From Candidatus Fibrimonadales bacterium (GTDB taxonomy: Bacteria > Fibrobacterota > Fibrobacteria > Fibrobacterales > Fibrobacteraceae): a stretch of 8,810 nt of DNA. The stretch spans positions 1 to 8,810 of the forward strand of contig WQSA01000038.1 of NCBI GenBank assembly GCA_009788135.1. Reading direction: 5' to 3'. This document shows, piece after piece, positions 5,201 through 8,810 of the stretch. The translations under genes were made by a program, and so were the position numbers. Position 1 is the first letter of the stretch. Each line of letters opens with the position of its first letter. Under the pieces are notes generated by a model. It did not search any database and was not told the origin of the DNA. It worked only from the letters and a program-made list of their open reading frames with translations.

Positions 5201-7806
5201 TGTGTTCCGGTTATAAATTGGAGCGTGAGAATTTCCGTTGGTCTTGCGAAGTTGGTTCGGAGGCAAACTGGTCCATAAACCCGGGAGAAGCTTGCAATGC
5301 TATAACGAATCTTCAAAATAATCTTAGTTATAGCCAAATAGGTTCAGTGTCAGCAAATGAATCGGCAAATCATTTTACAGCGGGTCTTGAGTGGAAGTCT
5401 TATAAGGCAATAGTTGTTGGCGGTGCTTTGAGTTTTGAAACTATAGACCATAGAGTTCCTGAAAATGAGCGTTCCAGCAATGGGGTTGTTACTTCATTTA
5501 AAATTTATCACGATGCTGCAAATTATACCGTTACATCTCCGAGCGAAGCGGAAATTTCCTGCGTACCGGCAGATTATTGTTTTGTAAACAACAAAACGCA
5601 AATAACTTTGATTCCAAAAGGCAATGTAACCATAACAAGGAGAGACCCTTCATCTTGTGATTACGATCCGAGCTGGTGCGGCGGCATTCCGTTTGATGAA
5701 GTGATAAACTTTAGCCGTTTGCAGGCAATGGCACAGAAAGCTTTTGCGCAGACTCCTTTGCACGCTGATCTTGTCAGATATAACGGTATCGGCGGTTTAA
5801 TAAGCGGCAATTTTTATAGTGCTTGGTGGTTTCAGGCTCCATTATTAGATGTTCCTGATGCCATAGCTGATCCGGTATGCATATTTGCAAAATCTATTGC
5901 TCACATGGGAAATACCGATTTAGATAAAAGCAACAGAGAAAATATAAGAGTTAACGGAAAGGCATTGCCGGGACGAACAACATCGTCTTATATGGGTAGA
6001 TGCGGTGGCAGGGGAGATCCTGAAGACGTGATATATCAAGCGCACGAAGGTTGGCAAACTTCTCAAATGTACCCATGCTGCGATGCTATTCGTCGCGGGA
6101 ACGTGCAGCGATCAGATGGGGGTTATTATATTTACGTGCCTCGCGGCGGTATTGGGCAAAACTTTAAAATAGAGGGCGGCACTCCTAACTGCGGTCCAGA
6201 TAGGGAAATAGGATTGCCTGAGTCTTGCCCCGTTTTTTGCCTATCAACATCAGGAAACGTAGGCACGGCAGCAATCGGATCATGTTACTCTTTTACTTGT
6301 CCAAGTGGAAACAATTTCGAAATTTATGGCAGTTTCGGTAGTTCCGGTAGAAATATAAGCGTTAATGGAGGTTGTTCTGTGCCTGCTCATTTATTTACTA
6401 CTAATCTTGCTTGGACTTCGCTTTGCACTACAGATGGCAACCCATTGATATTTACTAATGAAGCGAATAGTGTCAATACTATTACAAATCTTCAATTTAG
6501 ATGCGTGAATCCAACGGCATCAAGCAGCAGCGCGCCGAGCAGCAGTTCCTCGTCATCAAGCAGCAGTTCTTCTTCGAGCAGCAGTTCTTCGTCAGCACCG
6601 AGTAGTAGTAGCGCACCGAGCAGCAGTAGCAGCAGCGGTTGCATACAAGTAACGGGAGCAGGATCCGAAAATTTATACGGTCCGATTAATACACCGAGTA
6701 ATGGACAAGGTTGTTACATTTACACATGTGCAAGCGGAAGCACATTTGGATTTTACCATACTGGTGCTAGCGATGGTTCAGTGTCTTCTAGAAGCGTGAA
6801 AGTAACTGGTGGTTGCGATATTACTCAATCAGCTTCACATTCTTGGCATGACTGCCTTGTTACAAATGGCAACACATTGACAATTACCAACAATTCAGGC
6901 TCGTCAACTATATATGGCCTCCGGTTTAGATGCGTAGCACCGAGCGCACCTACTATAACTTGCTCTCTGCCAAAAACAACGGCCTCACTCGGCGAAAATA
7001 TAGGACCTCCTACAATTACCTGCTCCAGCGGAACTCCAGACGTAAGCGCTGCAACTTATGGAAGCGGAGCCCCAAATTCTACGAATGCTCAGGCAAATTG
7101 GCGCAGTGGAAGCAATGCTCACTATATTGGTACCACAGTTGCAGGGAGCAAGAACATCACTGTATCAGGAGTTAAGTGCGGTTCCACTGATATTGCTGCA
7201 AAAGACTGCGGAAACATTACTGTGGTTGCGCCAACTTGCACTAACGTACCATCCACAACAACTGTTGGTACGCAAATAAATCCAACTGTGACTTGCAGAA
7301 CGGGAACAGGAGTTCCAGCAGCTTCAAGCCCGTCTTTTACGGCTACCGGCGGTTCTGGCGGCAATTGGCAATCTTCAGGCAATGGAGGATCGTTCACCAG
7401 CACCGGTTCAAACCGTACTGTAATTTTAACAGGATTAAACTGCAACAATGCAGTTACCGGTTTGAATGTAAACTGTACCAATACGGTTAGCACTATTAGT
7501 TCAAGCAGTAGCGTCAGCAGCAGCAGTAGCGGTGGGAGCGGTACTGATTATTGCTACGGAATAACGCCAACTGTACAAGCAAGTACAAATGTTAACACCA
7601 CCAATGCAGTATGCGCAAAAATTTCTGGCAATGTTACAGCGTATCAACTGAGCAACAGCTTAGGACGTACTTGCAAAGTCAATGGCGGTACTGATGAGTC
7701 TGGTGATGGCCAAAAAACAGGAGGGACAGCAACAGCTGATGGGCATGTGTACATTTATTGTTCTGCAGGAACCTATACTTATTTTAGCATGAATTGGTGG
7801 TTATAA
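2290..7806 (+). CDS. Giant PilX/GspK-like minor pilin with a modular, cysteine-rich ectodomain; candidate pilus-tip adhesin
   Basis: This is a single 1838-residue frame. It begins MKRG then ISLIAVLMFMLAATTAS, a prepilin leader and membrane helix, with Ala instead of Glu at +5. The following helix (KASEAYQASESGLDAVQAWL, residues 38-57) matches the PilX N-terminal pattern. The order of parts is: pilin helix (5-58); beta-helix-like repeats (about 164-358); a further beta-rich stretch (about 547-650); a cysteine-rich central region with possible Ig or Calx-beta-like folds (about 650-1316); six-Cys module A (1317-1406); Ser/Ala/Pro linker (1411-1449); six-Cys module B (1451-1549); two four-Cys repeats (1554-1734); Ser linker (1737-1747); and a C-terminal domain ending NWWL. 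I count 58 cysteines, the first at 217, which suggests many disulfides and an extracytoplasmic location. PilX and GspK act at the filament tip in studied systems. The adhesin role is inferred from the linkers and repeated modules; no catalytic motif was recognised. Confidence 0.8.
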   Translation: MKRGISLIAVLMFMLAATTASIVVFRILSQENFLSGSRLKASEAYQASESGLDAVQAWLGNRAPDVGALADKYVLSKSEIDITNALGSVGGSRNQEYNVYLTGLDTNSRPMKFNFLSVGKGRDGSRVTQAAIFSVDGLYRMSMIAKNEAPDEPAISDFKDAFHGTISGNTQGNWSSATIKGDYNASSVKTYDDLLVTGNAKLISGTIIGADASTNQCPASNSGKKPGDAYIAGNLEGDQLTFCGNVYVGGNVTVKGQMTIRGDLHVEGNITQNQNLTIDGHLTLGGHLYNQGCPDNCMNPLIVGKNLYVLNNSVNSHLQFGKNGGGSKIKGNVWMPSNTTINDNAVTLAENSSSVLYMSNVSTPTNLTNMCMYGTMASGNAALFRVRSGFSCTSTSNVQVPGNAPLTTFARADTLSSLSDRKASLAVQDPLILPEDTKKVWREKAAALLAAANATTISNGVPQGNAIPASCVYLLKNSGGTIPQNTYCKSTDAQPCGSERFVNYISTCYRELSDLQCASQNPQYLFKGADGECYLPVKLATDNPVDGGRTINGNFILMFDPKPGTLKLPSTTDASKVFVYLPFGSGDFAVNNTKGNYFIFSDGEMGEGQGNGNIKGTIFLSGSNSIKKLPDATFTFNDDLFLSLLRAGILGPPGGKKTNNEDNPLSFSRTVDDSHYIPVSSRLGVKLESKKISREMPAVANEESILNPSILVMPRVVRLGRNEPKDGLFRQYYSYMYVNGAKESEGITGEPICKLCGPEHCNEITQLNTNGTANIDGLYECIFNIANGGIPHSKFYVNVFGEAHETPEVMINPPEASVRKDQANTNDGCVFVSLATSGDRAPSGGWPVEVSAIIQAPSSSDITWDITNIGNCVGGNIKNNPVTCTIPEGEASINILKVCLKMIAHSAFSVDSRLKLLINHSSSGQNSYRIDDNKNASIISMFTENALVTRDDPTSAYVDCPFKPPIWAEVMCSGYKLERENFRWSCEVGSEANWSINPGEACNAITNLQNNLSYSQIGSVSANESANHFTAGLEWKSYKAIVVGGALSFETIDHRVPENERSSNGVVTSFKIYHDAANYTVTSPSEAEISCVPADYCFVNNKTQITLIPKGNVTITRRDPSSCDYDPSWCGGIPFDEVINFSRLQAMAQKAFAQTPLHADLVRYNGIGGLISGNFYSAWWFQAPLLDVPDAIADPVCIFAKSIAHMGNTDLDKSNRENIRVNGKALPGRTTSSYMGRCGGRGDPEDVIYQAHEGWQTSQMYPCCDAIRRGNVQRSDGGYYIYVPRGGIGQNFKIEGGTPNCGPDREIGLPESCPVFCLSTSGNVGTAAIGSCYSFTCPSGNNFEIYGSFGSSGRNISVNGGCSVPAHLFTTNLAWTSLCTTDGNPLIFTNEANSVNTITNLQFRCVNPTASSSSAPSSSSSSSSSSSSSSSSSSSAPSSSSAPSSSSSSGCIQVTGAGSENLYGPINTPSNGQGCYIYTCASGSTFGFYHTGASDGSVSSRSVKVTGGCDITQSASHSWHDCLVTNGNTLTITNNSGSSTIYGLRFRCVAPSAPTITCSLPKTTASLGENIGPPTITCSSGTPDVSAATYGSGAPNSTNAQANWRSGSNAHYIGTTVAGSKNITVSGVKCGSTDIAAKDCGNITVVAPTCTNVPSTTTVGTQINPTVTCRTGTGVPAASSPSFTATGGSGGNWQSSGNGGSFTSTGSNRTVILTGLNCNNAVTGLNVNCTNTVSTISSSSSVSSSSSGGSGTDYCYGITPTVQASTNVNTTNAVCAKISGNVTAYQLSNSLGRTCKVNGGTDESGDGQKTGGTATADGHVYIYCSAGTYTYFSMNWWL
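2779..3366 (+). repeat. Beta-helix-like repeat region in the giant PilX-like protein
   Basis: Residues about 164-359 show short, degenerate repeats of strand-Gly-strand type, for example GNVYVGGNVTVKG, MTIRGDLHVEGN and LTIDGHLTLGGH. A hydrophobic residue recurs at every second position and Gly or Asn at the turns, with a period of about 6-8 residues. This is typical of parallel beta-helices such as bactofilin/polymer-forming domains, which some PilX-like proteins carry behind the pilin helix. A stiff rod holding the distal modules away from the filament is a reasonable inference. Confidence 0.6.
6238..6507 (+). repeat. Six-cysteine module, copy A (residues 1317-1406)
   Basis: The cysteines are at 1317, 1332, 1337, 1362, 1379 and 1405. 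The core reads SCYSFTCPSG, then NISVNGGC, LCTTDGNPLIFTN and LQFRCV. The same six-cysteine order and motifs recur in copy B after the Ser linker. I do not recognise the family. The alternating strands and the aromatic-rich first half would suit a small beta-sandwich, possibly a binding module. Confidence 0.7.
6520..6636 (+). repeat. Poly-serine linker with Ala-Pro spacers (residues 1411-1449)
   Basis: The linker is 39 residues long: Ser runs of 4, 19, 4 and 6 separated by three Ala-Pro pairs. It separates six-Cys copies A and B. The codons mix AGC, AGT, TCA, TCG, TCT and TCC, and AGCAGCAGTTC/T blocks start at 6538, 6559 and 6577. Ser-rich linkers of this kind join modules in secreted Fibrobacter enzymes. 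A flexible, possibly glycosylated tether is the likely role. Confidence 0.9.
6640..6936 (+). repeat. Six-cysteine module, copy B (residues 1451-1549)
   Basis: The cysteines are at 1451, 1475, 1480, 1509, 1522 and 1548. It matches copy A in GCYIYTCASG, VKVTGGC, CLVTNGNTLTITN and LRFRCV. The C-x(4)-C and the final C-x(25)-C spacings are identical in both copies, while the other loops differ by 4-9 residues. This indicates an old internal duplication, not a recent one. Confidence 0.72.
6949..7230 (+). repeat. Four-cysteine Ig-like repeat 1 (residues 1554-1647)
   Basis: The motifs in order are PTITCSLPKTTASLG, PPTITCSSGTP, ANWRSGSN, ITVSGVKC and DCGNITVV. The four cysteines and the strand pattern return in repeat 2 directly after it. 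It looks like a bacterial Ig-like stalk domain. The family call is by appearance only. Confidence 0.6.
7231..7491 (+). repeat. Four-cysteine Ig-like repeat 2 (residues 1648-1734)
   Basis: The motifs are PTCTNVPSTTTVGTQ, NPTVTCRTGTG, GNWQSSGN, VILTGLNC and VNCTNTVS, aligned one for one with repeat 1. It ends directly before the second Ser linker. Confidence 0.6.
7498..7530 (+). repeat. Second serine linker (residues 1737-1747)
   Basis: Five Ser, one Val, five Ser, then GGSG. It separates the Ig-like pair from the last domain (about 1752-1838), which has four cysteines and ends in an aromatic-rich strand (YTYFSMNWWL). Confidence 0.85.
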
Positions 7807-7807
7807 C

Positions 7808-7842
7808 AAAAAATCCCCCAGCGAAAGCGAGGGGGATTAAGT
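7808..7842. terminator. Bidirectional intrinsic terminator between convergent genes
   Basis: AATCCCCC (7812-7819) pairs with GGGGGATT (7831-7838). The interior can form a GC/GC stem closed by a GAAA tetraloop. Read on the - strand, the stem is followed by a run of T (complement of the A run 7808-7813), a strong layout for the DUF1703 gene. Read on the + strand, the tail is the weaker AAGTTTT. It fills most of the 38 bases between the two stop codons. Confidence 0.85.
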
Positions 7843-7844
7843 TT

Positions 7845-8810
7845 TCAATCCAGTTTTCCGACTTCGCAGCTTTTCTGGCAGAAGGCAACGCCGTATTTAA
7901 TCATATCGTTGTAGCACTCGTTTCTCAATTCCTCGGCATACTTGCCGTCTATTATCTGCTTCAACGCCTCATCGCGCTTCTTCTCAATTTCTTTCATATC
8001 CGAAGTCCACTTGAGCTCAAATATCACCGCCTTGCCACGACCGCTGCTGTGCTTCATAACAATATCGCATCTGCCAAGACCTGTTTCACGGTTGGATTTA
8101 AGATTGTAATTAGGTATCCCGGAAAGAACACCGAGCATTACTCCGTGATAGAAATCTTCTTTGCCATCCATATAACTTATGGTATCCAAAAGGAAGTTTC
8201 CCAATTCCTCCTGCACAACAGTCGCATTGCCGCTCAAAACTGCCTCATGGAACTTGCCAAAGTCTCTTTGATTGACTCGTTCCCTAAACCATTCCTGTAT
8301 TTTGGTTTCATATATATATCGCAGTTCCATGTTTGGAATAGATAGCTCCAAAACCTTTTTTACTCCATCAAGACTTTCGCTGACTTTTTTCAAGTATCCT
8401 GTGAAGAACATAAAGTTCCAGATATTGTCAGAGTTCATATAGACTTCATCATAAGTTATATCCTCGTGGATAACCTTTGAGATTGTCCCTCCGGTCATCA
8501 AAGTCTCGAGTTCAGTCTTGGCTTCGCCTTTCACCATGTCTATCATCTTGCGTACAATGCTATTGCTGCTTGTGTTTACCCAATGCGGGCTAGGGAGCGC
8601 ATTCATGCTTTTACGCCAACCGGTTACCGCTAACACGCAACTCCAAGGATTATACACTTCCGTATTGCCAAACATATAGCCGTCATACCAGTCTCTCAGC
8701 AATTGCCGCTTCTCTTCCAAGCCATAGTATTTCAGTATCGCATCAACTTCGCCTTGCGTAAAACCGAAGTATTCGGAATATTCATTGCTCAGTATCGATA
8801 TTATCGTAAG
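7845..8810 (-). CDS. AAA-ATPase-like / DUF1703 PD-(D/E)XK nuclease-family protein (N-terminus outside window)
   Basis: The frame is open to the right edge, giving 321 visible residues; the N-terminal ATPase-like part with any Walker motifs lies outside. The visible part starts within the conserved EYFGFTQGEV segment, then LRDWYDGYMFG and YNPWS, hallmarks of the AAA-ATPase-like domain that precedes DUF1703. Further on are FFTGYLKKV, LSIPNMELR, FYHGVMLGVL and the nuclease core: GLGRCDIV (Asp codon 8064-8066) and VIFELK (Glu codon 8016-8018, Lys codon 8010-8012). The D...ExK triad is intact, so the fold should be catalytically competent. It ends with a helix EALKQIIDGKYAEEL and a YGVAFCQK strand, as the family does. 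The cellular role of the family is not established. A TTG at 8720 lies inside conserved sequence and is not the start. The gene runs convergent to the pilus operon and shares its terminator. Confidence 0.88.
   Translation of the reverse strand, partial: LTIISILSNEYSEYFGFTQGEVDAILKYYGLEEKRQLLRDWYDGYMFGNTEVYNPWSCVLAVTGWRKSMNALPSPHWVNTSSNSIVRKMIDMVKGEAKTELETLMTGGTISKVIHEDITYDEVYMNSDNIWNFMFFTGYLKKVSESLDGVKKVLELSIPNMELRYIYETKIQEWFRERVNQRDFGKFHEAVLSGNATVVQEELGNFLLDTISYMDGKEDFYHGVMLGVLSGIPNYNLKSNRETGLGRCDIVMKHSSGRGKAVIFELKWTSDMKEIEKKRDEALKQIIDGKYAEELRNECYNDMIKYGVAFCQKSCEVGKLD

Noticed and set aside
6520..6636. Short repeated units resembling a CRISPR or tandem DNA array
   Set aside because: The units are in frame, code for serine, have no spacers and lie inside a continuous gene; they form a protein linker.
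7122..7493. 123-codon open frame on the - strand, rich in Pro and Val
   Set aside because: It is antisense to the Ig-like repeats; the Val/Pro/Thr bias mirrors the sense composition.
2290..7806. Possible frame fusion of a pilin gene and a separate adhesin gene
   Set aside because: The frame is continuous, no internal start with a good ribosome binding site was noticed at a domain border, and composition is even across the gene. Read data would be needed to exclude an assembly error fully.
7794..8345. 183-codon open frame on the + strand past the giant gene
   Set aside because: It is antisense to conserved motifs of the DUF1703 protein, reads through the terminator hairpin and has no coherent protein pattern.
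8718..8720. TTG start for the DUF1703 gene
   Set aside because: The conserved segment EYFGFTQGEV lies upstream in frame and the frame stays open to the window edge.

Overview
The window suggests a Gram-negative, fibre-associated bacterium, most likely a Fibrobacter or a close relative. This is inferred from three things: long serine-run linkers joining extracellular modules, a minor-pilin operon, and a PD-(D/E)XK protein of a type common in gut anaerobes. No rRNA or unambiguous marker gene is present, so the taxonomic call is moderate at best.

Positions 1-7806 (+ strand) hold a tightly packed operon of four type IV pilin-like genes. The first is cut by the left window edge. Each of the three junctions is a 4-base ATGA overlap (510-513, 980-983, 2290-2293), which points to translational coupling and balanced output. 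The order resembles minor pilin/pseudopilin tip clusters (GspH-I-J-K or FimU-PilV-PilW-PilX): a small pilin-like protein, a PilV/GspI-like protein, a PilW/GspJ-like protein with an extra ~200-residue domain, and a PilX/GspK-like protein. The first three keep the Glu at position +5 of the mature pilin helix. The fourth has Ala there, as expected for a subunit that caps the filament.

The fourth gene is the notable one. It encodes 1838 residues, although PilX/GspK proteins are normally roughly 150-350 residues. After the pilin helix come a beta-helix-like repeat region, a long cysteine-rich central part, two copies of a six-cysteine module separated by a 39-residue Ser/Ala/Pro linker, two copies of a four-cysteine Ig-like module, a second Ser linker, and an aromatic-ended C-terminal domain. 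The reading proposed here is a tip pilin fused to a giant modular ectodomain that could act as a built-in adhesin, the role PilY1/PilC plays as a separate protein elsewhere. Binding to plant fibre or another glycan is a hypothesis.

A 38-base intergenic gap holds a hairpin terminator that serves both convergent transcription units. Positions 7845-8810 (- strand) hold the C-terminal two thirds or so of an AAA-ATPase-like/DUF1703 PD-(D/E)XK nuclease-family protein, cut by the right window edge and apparently unrelated to the pilus operon. No stretch over 300 bases lacks a gene, and no tRNA, CRISPR array or insertion sequence was seen.
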